Source: CALVGQ01 sp031551965 (GTDB taxonomy: Bacteria; Bacillota_I; Bacilli_A; Erysipelotrichales; Erysipelotrichaceae). Taken from it: a stretch of DNA of 64,000 bases. Made by a program: the position numbers and the translations under genes. The stretch is taken from NCBI GenBank assembly GCA_031551965.1, contig JAVBMW010000035.1, positions 26,281-90,280 of the forward strand. Reading direction: 5' to 3'. Shown here piece after piece: positions 34,670 through 43,610 of the stretch; the stretch's first letter is position 1; each line of letters begins with the position of its first letter. The notes beneath the pieces were generated by a model. The model was not told the DNA's origin. It did not search any database and worked only from the letters and a program-made list of their open reading frames with translations.

Positions 34670-34747
34670 GTGTAATAATTATATTCAAAAATAATTTGAA
34701 AATAATAAAATTCATAAATTGATATCTATAGAGTGAATTTTATGAAA

Positions 34748-34761
34748 TTTAAGCGCTTTCA
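34748..34761. promoter_or_regulatory. cre-like catabolite control site, PTS operon A
   Basis: On the minus strand the 14 bases read TGAAAGCGCTTAAA, one mismatch from the CcpA consensus TGWAANCGNTNWCA. It overlaps the -35 region of a promoter whose TATAAT is at 34770-34775. That placement suggests repression when better sugars are present. Confidence 0.7.
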
Positions 34762-34787
34762 TTTATATGTATAATTTGTTCAACGGT

Positions 34788-34805
34788 GATGATTTGTAAA
34801 TCATC
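34788..34805 (+). promoter_or_regulatory. Hairpin in the leader of PTS operon A
   Basis: GATGATTT pairs perfectly with AAATCATC, separated by two bases. There is no T run. It lies between the promoter and the ribosome site and could be a regulator target on DNA or RNA. Confidence 0.5.
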
Positions 34806-34829
34806 GAAAAAGGAAAGGAGGATATAGTT

Positions 34830-35312
34830 ATGATTACCGTGATGAGAAGCGATGATCGCCTTATACATGGACAAGTACAAACGCAAATAATACCATTGAA
34901 TGGAATTAAACGAGTAATTACAATTGATACGATAAATGCATCAAATGCTATTTTGAAAAGAGTTTATGAAATGTCTGCACCTCAAGGTGTTGAAAGCAAA
35001 GTCGTTACATTTCAAGACTCACTTGAACTAGTCAAGTCTGCAATGAATGATGATGTTAAAACATTGATTTTAGCTCGAGTACCAAGCGTGTTTGCAGATT
35101 TGTACAATAGCGTTGAGGGATTGCCAAAATCTTTAAACATTGCTTCTGTTCCAGCTGGTGCGGGTAGAGTGAAAATTACTGAACATTGCCATTTGGATGA
35201 AAAAGAAATGAATGCTGTAAAAGATATGGATAACAAAGGTGTTGAAATCGTATTCCAACTGTTCCCAGCAAAACCTGGAACATCATGGAGTAGTATCAAA
35301 TCGAATTATTAG
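34830..35312 (+). CDS. PTS mannose-family IIB component (set A)
   Basis: A 160-residue EIIB of the mannose/fructose/sorbose family. The phosphorylated histidine is His13 in DDRLIHGQV. It takes phosphate from EIIA and passes it to the incoming sugar at the membrane. AAAGGAGGA lies 11 bases before the ATG. It is the first gene of operon A and is followed by IIC and IID. The sugar is not readable; homologues transport mannose, fructose, sorbose, N-acetylgalactosamine or glucuronyl sugars. Confidence 0.92.
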   Translation: MITVMRSDDRLIHGQVQTQIIPLNGIKRVITIDTINASNAILKRVYEMSAPQGVESKVVTFQDSLELVKSAMNDDVKTLILARVPSVFADLYNSVEGLPKSLNIASVPAGAGRVKITEHCHLDEKEMNAVKDMDNKGVEIVFQLFPAKPGTSWSSIKSNY

Positions 35313-35341
35313 AAAAGACTTCTGAAAGGGGAGAAAAATTT

Positions 35342-36115
35342 ATGGAAGCAATTTCTTTAGTACAAGCAATATTATTAGGACTATTCTGCTTTTTAATCGG
35401 AACAGGTGCGTTTCCGTTTGGTTGGATCAGTCAAAACATCATGTCAAAACCACTTGTCCACTGTTTCTTTATTGGATTAATCATGGGAAACATGAAGGAT
35501 GCAATGATTGTTGGGTGCATCATTCAATCAGCTTATATCGGACAAATGTCTATTGGAGGGGTATCAACACTGCCAACAATTAACATTTCATTGTGGTTTG
35601 CATTACCACTATCATTGGTTTCAGGTGCAGATGCTGCAGTTACATTAACTATTTGTCTAGCATTTGCAGCAGTTGAACAATTCGCAAAAGAATTAGCAAA
35701 TATTTTCAAACAATTTGTACTTCATGCTGATGATGCATTGATTGAAAAAGGAAAAATCAAACAAGCGGTTTGGTTCCCATATGCATCTCATTTATCAACA
35801 TTCATTACTAACTTTGTAATTGTTGTAGTTGTATGTTTAGCAGGTTCTGGTGCTGTTACAAGCATAGTAGCAATGTTACCAAAATGGGTAAGTGGAATCC
35901 TTGCTATATATATTAAACTAGTTCCAGCAGTTGGATTTATGATGCTTATGGTAACTTTGATCCACAATAATTTTCAATTTATCTTCTTCGTAGTTGGATT
36001 TATGTTGTTCTCAGTGATGGGACTAAATACAATTTCAATTACTGCAATCGGATGTTTAATTGCCTATGTAATGTTCTTATGTAGCAAAGGTGAATCTGCT
36101 AAGGGGGGTAACTAG
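35342..36115 (+). CDS. PTS mannose-family IIC component (set A)
   Basis: A 257-residue integral membrane EIIC with about eight hydrophobic segments. FPFGWISQNIMSKPLVHCFF and GNMKDAMIVGCIIQSAYIGQ are typical of the first half of the EII-Sor/IIC domain. Together with IID it forms the sugar channel. The AAAGGGGAG site precedes the ATG. The next gene starts two bases after its stop. Confidence 0.9.
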   Translation: MEAISLVQAILLGLFCFLIGTGAFPFGWISQNIMSKPLVHCFFIGLIMGNMKDAMIVGCIIQSAYIGQMSIGGVSTLPTINISLWFALPLSLVSGADAAVTLTICLAFAAVEQFAKELANIFKQFVLHADDALIEKGKIKQAVWFPYASHLSTFITNFVIVVVVCLAGSGAVTSIVAMLPKWVSGILAIYIKLVPAVGFMMLMVTLIHNNFQFIFFVVGFMLFSVMGLNTISITAIGCLIAYVMFLCSKGESAKGGN

Positions 36116-36117
36116 TT

Positions 36118-36975
36118 ATGAGTAACGTTGTAAATGAACAAGAAGCTTTACGTCTTGATGCTTTAAAAACAGATAAAAAGTTTATTAATAAGGGATTCTG
36201 GACATATAACTGGGCAGTTCCAATGTGCTTTACAAGAGAAAGAATGCTTGGTTTATCGATGACTGCAATGGTTTTAAATGCAGCTGAAGATTTATATCCA
36301 GGAAATGTAGAAAAACAAAAAGAATTAGCGTTGAATCATTGTGTATTCTTTAATACTCAACAAGGTTTGGGAGCTGTAATTTATGGTACAGTTCTTGGTA
36401 TGGAAATTGAACGTGCAAAATCAGATGAAATTCCAAATGAAGTTATTCAAAGTATTAAAACTGCTTTAGCAGGTCCACTTGCTGGAGTAGGGGACTCATT
36501 AATTCAAGCATTATTAACACCAATCATTATCTCAATTGCGATCGGTATGAGTGCAACTGGTTCTCCTATGGGAGCAATCTTCATGTTCTTGGCTTATTCA
36601 ATCGCTAATGGAATTTTATCTTACACATTGTTTAAATCAGGATTCAGTTTAGGTCTAGCAAGTGCTGATTTGTTAGTTAATTCAGATGTAAAAGACAGAA
36701 TTATTCCAGCACTTGAATCACTAGGAATTTTGGTAGTTGGAGGCGTTTTAGCAAGTGTTATGAGTGTTAAAACTGGTATCGAATATACAAATGGAGACAT
36801 GGTCGTTAATTTCCAATCTCAAGTATTTGATCCATTTATGCCTAATATTTTATCATTAGCTACTGCACTTCTTGTTTATTATTTAATCAAATACAAGAAA
36901 ATGTCTGCACAACAACTAATTATTTGGATGATTCCAATCGCTGCTATCGGATACTTTACTAAATTGCTTAAATAG
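36118..36975 (+). CDS. PTS mannose-family IID component (set A)
   Basis: A 285-residue EIID. The cytoplasmic N-terminal part contains FINKGFWTYNWAVPMCF and HCVFFNTQQGLGAVIYG, the family's FFNT motif. LAGPLAGVGDSLIQALLTPI is the hallmark of the membrane-proximal loop. The C-terminal half has several membrane helices. It pairs with IIC from the preceding gene. The ribosome site is inside the IIC end (AAGGGGGG). Confidence 0.92.
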   Translation: MSNVVNEQEALRLDALKTDKKFINKGFWTYNWAVPMCFTRERMLGLSMTAMVLNAAEDLYPGNVEKQKELALNHCVFFNTQQGLGAVIYGTVLGMEIERAKSDEIPNEVIQSIKTALAGPLAGVGDSLIQALLTPIIISIAIGMSATGSPMGAIFMFLAYSIANGILSYTLFKSGFSLGLASADLLVNSDVKDRIIPALESLGILVVGGVLASVMSVKTGIEYTNGDMVVNFQSQVFDPFMPNILSLATALLVYYLIKYKKMSAQQLIIWMIPIAAIGYFTKLLK

Positions 36976-36993
36976 TGGAAAGGAAACAAAGTT

Positions 36994-37485
36994 ATGCATC
37001 TTGATTACGATTTAGAAAATAGTGATTACTTATCATACTACCAACAAATTTTAATGTCAGATAAAACATTAAAAAAATCAAGAGTTAAGATGGCTATGTG
37101 GGGTGTTGTAATACCACTTATGCTATTAATAATTTTTAGATTGAATATTTGGTGGTGGATCGCAGGATGCATATTCGCAATAGTTTGGATATTTGTCATT
37201 TCAAGAATGATGTTTTCCGATATGTTTGACAAGGTAATCAAAGATAAACTTGCCAAATCAAACAATAAAAAACACATTTGTATTGATTTTCAAGAAGATA
37301 ATTTATTATTTGATAATGAAAATATTGAAATCAGTAATTATTATGTATTGCTTGATATGATTGCAATTAATCTTAAGGATGAAGAAATACTTATTATTCC
37401 TCAAAGAGAACTTGAAAAATCTCCAGAACTGTTGAAAAAGTTAATTATGTTTCTTGAAAATAAAAAAGCGAAGCTTGTTAATTAA
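36994..37485 (+). CDS. YcxB-like two-helix membrane protein
   Basis: A 163-residue protein. Two adjacent membrane helices lie at about residues 32-75 (WGVVIPLMLLIIFRL and WWWIAGCIFAIVWIF). A cytoplasmic C-terminal domain follows, with the YcxB-type pattern IDFQEDNLLFDNENIEISNY then a strand and IIPQREL. The function of this family is unknown. It lies 18 bases after IID in the PTS operon and is followed by a terminator, so it is part of operon A. The second PTS set has no equivalent. Confidence 0.6.
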   Translation: MHLDYDLENSDYLSYYQQILMSDKTLKKSRVKMAMWGVVIPLMLLIIFRLNIWWWIAGCIFAIVWIFVISRMMFSDMFDKVIKDKLAKSNNKKHICIDFQEDNLLFDNENIEISNYYVLLDMIAINLKDEEILIIPQRELEKSPELLKKLIMFLENKKAKLVN

Positions 37486-37510
37486 CTTTGCAAAAACAAA
37501 TGTTTATATT

Positions 37511-37551
37511 AAGGGCTAGTGATATTTATTAACACTAGCCTTATATTTTTT
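37511..37551 (+). terminator. Terminator after the YcxB-like gene
   Basis: AAGGGCTAGTG pairs with CACTAGCCTT, followed by an AT-rich T run. Part of the transcription may continue into the MBL-fold gene. Confidence 0.7.
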
Positions 37552-37635
37552 AAAAAATAACCTTGAAAGAATATCGAATTATGAAAGGACAACAAATTAA
37601 TGCAACAAGGTGTGTTAATTGTTTAAGGAAAAAAT

Positions 37636-38730
37636 ATGCCTGGAAATTTAAAAAATAGTAATGCAATCAATGGGATTCCTCGTCCTATTAAATCGGATTT
37701 GAAAGATAAAAGAATTATTTGGGAACCAGAACATGTAGTTCGTTGGTCATTTCTGAAGGTTCTTCGTGAATATAGTACACTTAAAGAGTTTTATCCAGAT
37801 ATCAATCCCTATACTGAATGTTACAAAGTAAGAGAGAATACTTGGGCACTTTATAATGATAGTTTTGATGGAGTTGGTGATGTATGGATGTATTTGATCG
37901 ATGGACCAGAGAAATGCATGATTATTGATAATTCATTTGGAGTAGGGGATTTAAAAGGACTAATTCATCATCTTGTCGGTGATAAAGAAATCATTGCGGT
38001 GACTACGCACGCTCATTTTGATCATTGCTATGGTAATGCCCAATTTGACAAAGTCTATTGTCATGAAAATGAAGTATATGATTTGGCGACAAAAAACAAT
38101 CCTGATATTTGGGACTATTTATTTAATAACACTGATCAGGATTTGATTGTCGGTGAAGGGGTGGTAGTAAAACCAGGAGAGCCTTTGTATGCTCATTTTG
38201 ATAAAAACGATATTATCGTTGATCGAGTTAATAGAGAAAACTATAAGCCATATGAAATCATAGGTGTACCTGATGGTTACAAATTTGATTTAGGAGATGG
38301 TTACATCGTGGAAGCCGTACTTATTCCTGGTCATACATCAGGGCAATGTGCTTTCTATGATTTGCACAATGGTACAATTTTTGTTGGTGATGTGACAGGA
38401 ACTAGTGTTAGACCTATTGATAAACCACATCGTGAATTTTGCACTGTAGAAGCTATGCATGATGCATTAGTTAAACTTCAGCCAAGATTAAAAGATATGA
38501 CAGGTGTATTTCCTGGCCATGGTATGTTGGATATGCACCCAATTTGTCTTCAATATCTGCTTGATACAACCGAATTAGTAATGAAAAACCCAGAAAATTA
38601 TGATCGCAAATCTGAAGTTCAACGTCCTTCTGGTACAATGGTTTCTTATTCAAAGAATATTTTCCAATGGACTGCATTAAGGTATACGCCTAATAATGTA
38701 TTTAAAGATCAAATGAAAGAGGGAAAATAA
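37636..38730 (+). CDS. MBL-fold metallo-hydrolase (set A)
   Basis: A 364-residue metallo-beta-lactamase-fold enzyme. The dinuclear metal motif is THAHFDH (H-x-H-x-D-H), with further ligands in PGHTSGQ, FVGDVTG and FPGHGM. Compared with its paralogue at 45630 it has an insertion of roughly 25-30 residues (VGEGVVVKPGEPLYAHFDK) near residue 175 and otherwise aligns along the whole length. No signal peptide is visible, so it acts in the cytoplasm. Three bases separate it from the EIIA gene. It could be a lactonase or other hydrolase of a phosphorylated sugar derivative; that role is inferred from context. Confidence 0.85.
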   Translation: MPGNLKNSNAINGIPRPIKSDLKDKRIIWEPEHVVRWSFLKVLREYSTLKEFYPDINPYTECYKVRENTWALYNDSFDGVGDVWMYLIDGPEKCMIIDNSFGVGDLKGLIHHLVGDKEIIAVTTHAHFDHCYGNAQFDKVYCHENEVYDLATKNNPDIWDYLFNNTDQDLIVGEGVVVKPGEPLYAHFDKNDIIVDRVNRENYKPYEIIGVPDGYKFDLGDGYIVEAVLIPGHTSGQCAFYDLHNGTIFVGDVTGTSVRPIDKPHREFCTVEAMHDALVKLQPRLKDMTGVFPGHGMLDMHPICLQYLLDTTELVMKNPENYDRKSEVQRPSGTMVSYSKNIFQWTALRYTPNNVFKDQMKEGK

Positions 38731-38732
38731 AA

Positions 38733-39161
38733 ATGAAAGGTATTTTGTTAATTAGTCATGGTGAAATGGCAAAAGGCTTAGCAAATTCAGCAACGATGTT
38801 TTTTGGAGATGAGATCGAGCAATTTGAAACAGCTTGTTTTATGCAAGAAGATAATCCAGATGACTATGAAGTGCTACTTAAAGAAAAAATAGAAGCCATT
38901 GATACAGGTGAAGGAGTGATTGTCTTAGCCGATTTATTCGGTGGTACACCTACCCATAAAATTACAACTCACATGCCAAATCGTAATGTACTTGTCATTA
39001 CTGGAATGAACTTTGCATTATTACTTGAGCTATTGACACTTCGCGCTAATGGCATGGAAATCAATAAAGAAAATCTTGTAAACACGGGTAGAGTGGGTAT
39101 TAAAGTCTGGGATCCATTTACGGAAGACATTGAAGAAATTGAAAGAATCAATGCACTATAG
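38733..39161 (+). CDS. PTS mannose-family IIA component (set A)
   Basis: A 142-residue EIIA of the mannose family. The phosphorylated histidine is His9 in ISHGEMAKG, and VLADLFGGTPTHKIT is the second signature. It takes phosphate from HPr and gives it to EIIB. It is separated from its IIB/IIC/IID partners by the YcxB-like and MBL genes. A strong terminator follows. Confidence 0.92.
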   Translation: MKGILLISHGEMAKGLANSATMFFGDEIEQFETACFMQEDNPDDYEVLLKEKIEAIDTGEGVIVLADLFGGTPTHKITTHMPNRNVLVITGMNFALLLELLTLRANGMEINKENLVNTGRVGIKVWDPFTEDIEEIERINAL

Positions 39162-39176
39162 AATTAGAATGATCTG

Positions 39177-39216
39177 TTAAATTAAAGGTCAGGATAAAAC
39201 CTGATCTTTAATTTAA
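39177..39216 (+). terminator. Terminator of PTS operon A
   Basis: AAATTAAAGGTCAGG pairs with CTGATCTTTAATTT (one wobble), ending in AT-rich sequence. Confidence 0.75.
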
Positions 39217-39273
39217 TATAAGTAACAAGCTAAAACTTGAAAGCGACTAAATTAAATAAGGTTGAGGTAAAGT

Positions 39274-40449
39274 ATGAAACTAATGAATTTAATTAATAAA
39301 TATAAAACATTTGCAATGATTTTTGTAATAGCTTTTTTTGTATATTGTTCAAATCAAATGATCAACACAACGATTTCAAAATTTGCTCATTATATGGGGG
39401 CAAGTGCATCAATGATTGGAATGGTATCTGGAAGTTTTGCCATGATGGCTTTAGTGATGAGACCGTTCTCTGGACAAGCTGTCGATAATCTGAATAAAAA
39501 GTATTTATTAACAGGAGCACTAAGTGTTATCCTTGTGGCAACAATCGGATTATCCTTTGCGAATGAAGTATATTTATTAGTAGTATTTAGAGGATTAAAT
39601 GGCTTAGGTTGGGGTATAGGTTCTACTTTATGTATGACATTGGCTACATCTTCTTTTCCAAAAGAAAGAATGACTACAGGAATTGGAATTTATTCCTTAG
39701 GGCAAACAATGGCTCAAGCGATTGCACCATCGATTGGGTTACAAATCGTAGCCAAGACAAGTTTTAATTCTCTTTATCGTTATAATGTTATGTTGATGGT
39801 CATTGCGGTTACCCTAAGTTTTTTTATTAAAATTGACGAACCGGCAAAAAATACTAAAGGGTTTAAATTCTCTTTTGATGTTACAAAGATGATTGCTGTT
39901 TCCGCGATCATGCCAGCGTCAATGACATTGTGTAATGGTTTGGCGACTTCATCGATCAGTGCCTTTCTAGTGTTATATGCAGAAAGTTTGGGAGTAGGTA
40001 ATGTTGGGTTTTACTTTACCATTCAGGCATTCACACTTCTTGCGTGCAGACCTATTATTTCAATGCTGGCAGACAAATTTGGAACAAATAAAGTTTTAAT
40101 ACCCTGTGAAATTCTTCAAATCGTTGCGCTCATTACTATTTACAGCGCGCAAGGAACATTTGATTTTGTACTGGCAGCTTTATTTATGGGGATCGCTACT
40201 TCTGGTACCCAACCAACACTGATGGGATTGTGTGTTAATAGTGTTGAACCAGAAAAACGGGGTATAGCATCCAATACTAGCTATGTAGGTACTGACATCG
40301 GTGCTTTTGTAGGAGCTAATCTTGCAGGTTTTATCGTGAGTATGGTAGGTTATCGTTATACATTTATCATTGAAATTATTCCTATTCTATTATGCCTGAC
40401 TGTTTATATGTTTTATATTAAGAAACATCCAGAGCTAATTAAAAAATGA
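39274..40449 (+). CDS. MFS transporter
   Basis: A 391-residue permease with about twelve hydrophobic segments. The loop-2 region reads GQAVDNLNKKYLLTG after an MRPFSG motif (the G-x-x-x-D-x-x-x-R-like major-facilitator signature). GLNGLGWGIGSTLCMTLATS belongs to helix 4. The closest general type is drug/sugar efflux MFS. Its position between the two PTS sets suggests it exports or imports a product or alternative substrate of the same pathway, but it has its own ribosome site and terminator. Confidence 0.75.
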   Translation: MKLMNLINKYKTFAMIFVIAFFVYCSNQMINTTISKFAHYMGASASMIGMVSGSFAMMALVMRPFSGQAVDNLNKKYLLTGALSVILVATIGLSFANEVYLLVVFRGLNGLGWGIGSTLCMTLATSSFPKERMTTGIGIYSLGQTMAQAIAPSIGLQIVAKTSFNSLYRYNVMLMVIAVTLSFFIKIDEPAKNTKGFKFSFDVTKMIAVSAIMPASMTLCNGLATSSISAFLVLYAESLGVGNVGFYFTIQAFTLLACRPIISMLADKFGTNKVLIPCEILQIVALITIYSAQGTFDFVLAALFMGIATSGTQPTLMGLCVNSVEPEKRGIASNTSYVGTDIGAFVGANLAGFIVSMVGYRYTFIIEIIPILLCLTVYMFYIKKHPELIKK

Positions 40450-40450
40450 A

Positions 40451-40484
40451 AAAAGTGTAACAATTAACTATTAGTTACACTTTC
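40451..40484. terminator. Bidirectional terminator between convergent genes
   Basis: AAAGTGTAAC pairs perfectly with GTTACACTTT. T runs follow on both strands, serving the MFS gene (+) and the regulator gene (-). Confidence 0.82.
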
Positions 40485-42425
40485 TTATTTTGTAGCTATA
40501 AATTTTTTGATGATTTCTTCATACTCTATGGAGTTTAACATGTTTACATAACTCTCAGGTTTATGAATAAATTGTTTGAGTATATAGGAATTGACTTGAA
40601 GATCTTTTGCGGTTCCCTGACCTTGTTGATAAAAAATGAATACACTTGATCTTTGAGAGTTCCAAAGAATTGGTTTTCTATTGATCACTACATCGATTAC
40701 AGGTTTGTCAAATTTAGTTGTTAAAGTCGTTATTAAAATAATTCCTGATACTCTTTCAAAAGTAATGTATTGTTCTCGCAACTGAACTTCATCTAGAAAG
40801 GCTTGTTTGGATTTAAAATAGTTCTTATGTAAAGAATAAAAATAATTAAATATATCATCTTTAGTTTGAAAATTCTTTTTATGTAAATTATCTTTCGTGA
40901 AATATTGAAGGGCATATTTTTTGAAAATTTGATTAAAAAAGTCGTTCATTTCCATAAAATCTTTTGGATTTCGATTATAGGCAACATTCACAATAGGTAG
41001 ATCCACTTTTAAATAATCAGCTTGTAGATCACTAATTAATAAATCGTAGTCATTAAGATTAATTGAAAATAAATCTGTAAATTCAATTGGCAATATTTCT
41101 TCAAAATAATAGTGTTTATTTATTTCAATACGCGCTGCAACATTTTTAGCATAATATATTCCATAACGGGATAGAATCAATCCCTTTTTCTTTTCAAAGA
41201 ACATTTCATTTTCAACGATGGTGCGATTTAAAATATAATAGGCACCGATAATATCACTTTCTTTTAAAGATACACTGTATTTTTTTGTATAATAATCAGC
41301 AAATGTAGCACAAATATCAGCTGTTAAAAGTCCCCTTTGAATTGCAGAAGAACTCATTTCTTGATCTGTTGGAATCTGGAATAATAAACGGATTTTTAAG
41401 CTATACAAGTAACATACAAAATCATGGAAAAATGCTTCATTAAACATTTGATCAACACAATATCTTTTATGAACATAGGCAATGATTTCATTGGCATCAT
41501 TAAGACAACTGATTTTTTCAGATTCTTCAATTTGCTCTGAAGAATAAATCGTTCGACATGAGGCAAGTACCATAGACAGGGTTAAAATATCGATATCCTT
41601 AAGTGATTCTTTGAAATATTCAGGAAGATTTTCATAAATTTTTAAAGAAAGAGAATAAGTTCTAAGCGATTTTGCGGTATCAATTTGTTCTCTAGTAAAA
41701 GTAAAGGAACTTGAATAATTAGCTCGTGTTTTATTTAAAATGATATAATTTATTACCTTTGCGAAATCAACATTACTGATTGCGATATCAGGAAAATTTG
41801 ATAAACTTGAAATCAATACTTTACGTACAAGGGCATAATCTATATCCTGCAAAAACGTAGCTTTAAAGAATTCTTCTTTTTGACGGTTTGGATCTAAATC
41901 ATGAATAAATATTTTGTGTTGATAAATTAAACAAATTCTTTTATTCCACTCAGATCCCTCAAGATAAAGACCATAATTTCTTTTGGTTTTAAGTTCGAGG
42001 TGAAAATATTCTAAGACATTTTTTACTAAGGCTAAGTTTCTAAGGATCGTACTTTTTGAACAATAAAGTTCATCCATTAAAGTTTCAATAGTTATGTATT
42101 TTGAAGTAGTCAATAATCTTCTTACAATATAATAAGTTTTTGAAGATTCAGATAAGTTCAAGTATTTATAGCGAGTAATGTCGCGAAGGAAATCACTGAT
42201 AAAGGGATTGGCAAGGTCAGGATCAGTGATCACAAAATTATATCCTGCCGCAATCTTTGTCTCGATAAGACAACCTTGATCGACTAAAAAATCATTGATG
42301 ATATCAATTTCTTTTCTGATCGTGTTTACAGACACATTACAAAGCTGGCTTAAAAAAACTCCGCTTAAGTGAGTATCAGAAGTAATTATTTTCTGTAAGA
42401 TGAGTTTGTCAAGTTCGCTTATCAT
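40485..42425 (-). CDS. PTS-type transcriptional regulator (BglG/Mga-like, set A)
   Basis: A 646-residue regulator. Residues 1-55 are a winged helix-turn-helix (LSQLCNVSVNTIRKEIDIIN). A second Mga-like helix-turn-helix follows at about 105-150 (LMDELYCSKSTILRNLALVK). The middle is helical and PRD-like. A degenerate EIIB-like segment (ILSRYGIYYAKNVAARIE) starts near residue 420. The C-terminal 150 residues resemble a degenerate EIIA (FERVSGIILITTL). This order is that of BglG/MtlR-type regulators that respond to PTS phosphorylation. It follows the deacetylase gene on the same strand, after a terminator. Its paralogue of identical length is at 46665. Confidence 0.82.
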   Translation of the reverse strand: MISELDKLILQKIITSDTHLSGVFLSQLCNVSVNTIRKEIDIINDFLVDQGCLIETKIAAGYNFVITDPDLANPFISDFLRDITRYKYLNLSESSKTYYIVRRLLTTSKYITIETLMDELYCSKSTILRNLALVKNVLEYFHLELKTKRNYGLYLEGSEWNKRICLIYQHKIFIHDLDPNRQKEEFFKATFLQDIDYALVRKVLISSLSNFPDIAISNVDFAKVINYIILNKTRANYSSSFTFTREQIDTAKSLRTYSLSLKIYENLPEYFKESLKDIDILTLSMVLASCRTIYSSEQIEESEKISCLNDANEIIAYVHKRYCVDQMFNEAFFHDFVCYLYSLKIRLLFQIPTDQEMSSSAIQRGLLTADICATFADYYTKKYSVSLKESDIIGAYYILNRTIVENEMFFEKKKGLILSRYGIYYAKNVAARIEINKHYYFEEILPIEFTDLFSINLNDYDLLISDLQADYLKVDLPIVNVAYNRNPKDFMEMNDFFNQIFKKYALQYFTKDNLHKKNFQTKDDIFNYFYSLHKNYFKSKQAFLDEVQLREQYITFERVSGIILITTLTTKFDKPVIDVVINRKPILWNSQRSSVFIFYQQGQGTAKDLQVNSYILKQFIHKPESYVNMLNSIEYEEIIKKFIATK

Positions 42426-42481
42426 ATTGTTTTTCCCTTATATTTTTAGTATAACCTATTTAAATGTTAAATTCTACTGAT

Positions 42482-42508
42482 AAAAAACCATGTAAATTGA
42501 CATGGTTT
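42482..42508 (-). terminator. Terminator of the deacetylase gene (set A)
   Basis: On the minus strand AAACCATGT pairs perfectly with ACATGGTTT, followed by Ts. It lies between the deacetylase and regulator genes. Confidence 0.75.
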
Positions 42509-42515
42509 ATAAAAA

Positions 42516-43379
42516 TTATTTTTTAATGCAGAGTGGACTATTCACATTTTTTAGATGATTTTGATACTCGCTAGTTCCATACAAAGCATCACGAGTATTG
42601 ATGAGTTCTATTTGATTATCGATGATCCATTGTTTTAATTTGTCTGAACATAGGGCTTCTACATCTTTTACACGGCATTCTCTCATACTTGATTCATTCA
42701 TGACATAGTGATCTAAGTATCCTGGGTGCCAGGCTGTGATGACAATATCTTTATTCAATATATCGTTGTAATCTTCAATAAAATATCGTACAGGATCATA
42801 AGTAGAACGTAACTTATAACTATCTTCATAACATACTTTATAGTAAGTGGCTGGTTGATTTGGCATATAAATATTGAGCGGTAAATACTTTTCATCAGCG
42901 AGTATGAGCTCACCTTTTTGATCTGGTTTGCTTACAAAATTATAAACGATTCCATATTCATCGCATACTTGTTGGCGTGCTTTTTCAAATACACCACCAT
43001 TCATATTGATGCTTGTTGTATCAGGAACTCTTCCCAATATTTCAATACAGCGATTCAACTGTGCACGACATTCCTTAACAACTTCATCATAATCACAAGT
43101 ATTTTTTAATGATTGGTCTTTTCTGAATTTAAACTTTCCTTGTTCATTGACCATGGATGGAACTTCACTTGGATCAAGTACAGGGCTTCCCCAAAAATGA
43201 GAGTGCCAGCCAATATTGATCCATGGAAATTCTTTGATTCTCTCCATCGCATCAATTGTTCCTGGAGTATCCAACATTAAATCAACAGTTGTTACAATAC
43301 CATTTTGAATAGCTTCAATCGTACCATCATTGTGTGTTTTCGTGTATCCAAAATCATCAGCTCTAATAATTAGTTTCAT
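42516..43379 (-). CDS. YdjC/ChbG-type carbohydrate deacetylase (set A)
   Basis: A 287-residue member of the YdjC family. The N-terminal IIRADDFGYTKTHNDG supplies the metal-binding Asp pair, and histidines are in GWHSHFWG and TAWHPGYLD. In Escherichia coli ChbG removes an acetyl group from chitobiose 6-phosphate taken up by the PTS. A similar step on the phosphorylated product of the neighbouring PTS is a fair inference. It is divergent from the ceramidase-like gene and has a paralogue at 50959. Confidence 0.88.
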   Translation of the reverse strand: MKLIIRADDFGYTKTHNDGTIEAIQNGIVTTVDLMLDTPGTIDAMERIKEFPWINIGWHSHFWGSPVLDPSEVPSMVNEQGKFKFRKDQSLKNTCDYDEVVKECRAQLNRCIEILGRVPDTTSINMNGGVFEKARQQVCDEYGIVYNFVSKPDQKGELILADEKYLPLNIYMPNQPATYYKVCYEDSYKLRSTYDPVRYFIEDYNDILNKDIVITAWHPGYLDHYVMNESSMRECRVKDVEALCSDKLKQWIIDNQIELINTRDALYGTSEYQNHLKNVNSPLCIKK

Positions 43380-43512
43380 TGTATATTCACCTCTACTTTA
43401 ATTCTATTAAAATTATAGGTCGAATAACTTTCAAAATATGCACTATTAAAGGAGAAGACATAGACCTTTATAATGTAAGCTTTGTAAATAATAAGATATT
43501 ATTTCAAAATAC

Positions 43513-43572
43513 TCTTTTAAAAAACGTATTTTTTGATGTTAAGTTCAGCTTTAAAAAACGTTTTAATTAAGG
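43513..43572. repeat. Repeated AAAACG dyad between divergent genes
   Basis: TTTAAAAAACGTATTTTTT (from 43516) and TTTAAAAAACGTTTTAATT (from 43550) share a 13-base core and lie about 34 bases apart. Both are near-palindromes centred on CG. They stand between the minus-strand deacetylase and the plus-strand ceramidase-like gene and could be operators for one of the local regulators. A cre site would need three base changes, so I do not call them cre. Confidence 0.5.
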
Positions 43573-43610
43573 TATATAGTTATCGTATTTTAAATTAAAG
43601 GAGAAATAAA

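Noticed and set aside
43550..43568. A cre site in the divergent intergenic region
   Set aside because: It needs three changes from the consensus; treated instead as part of a separate repeated dyad.
43379..43570. A 63-codon plus-strand frame between the deacetylase and the ceramidase-like gene
   Set aside because: It starts on the last base of the divergent gene's start codon, has no ribosome site, and covers the regulatory repeats; composition looks non-coding.
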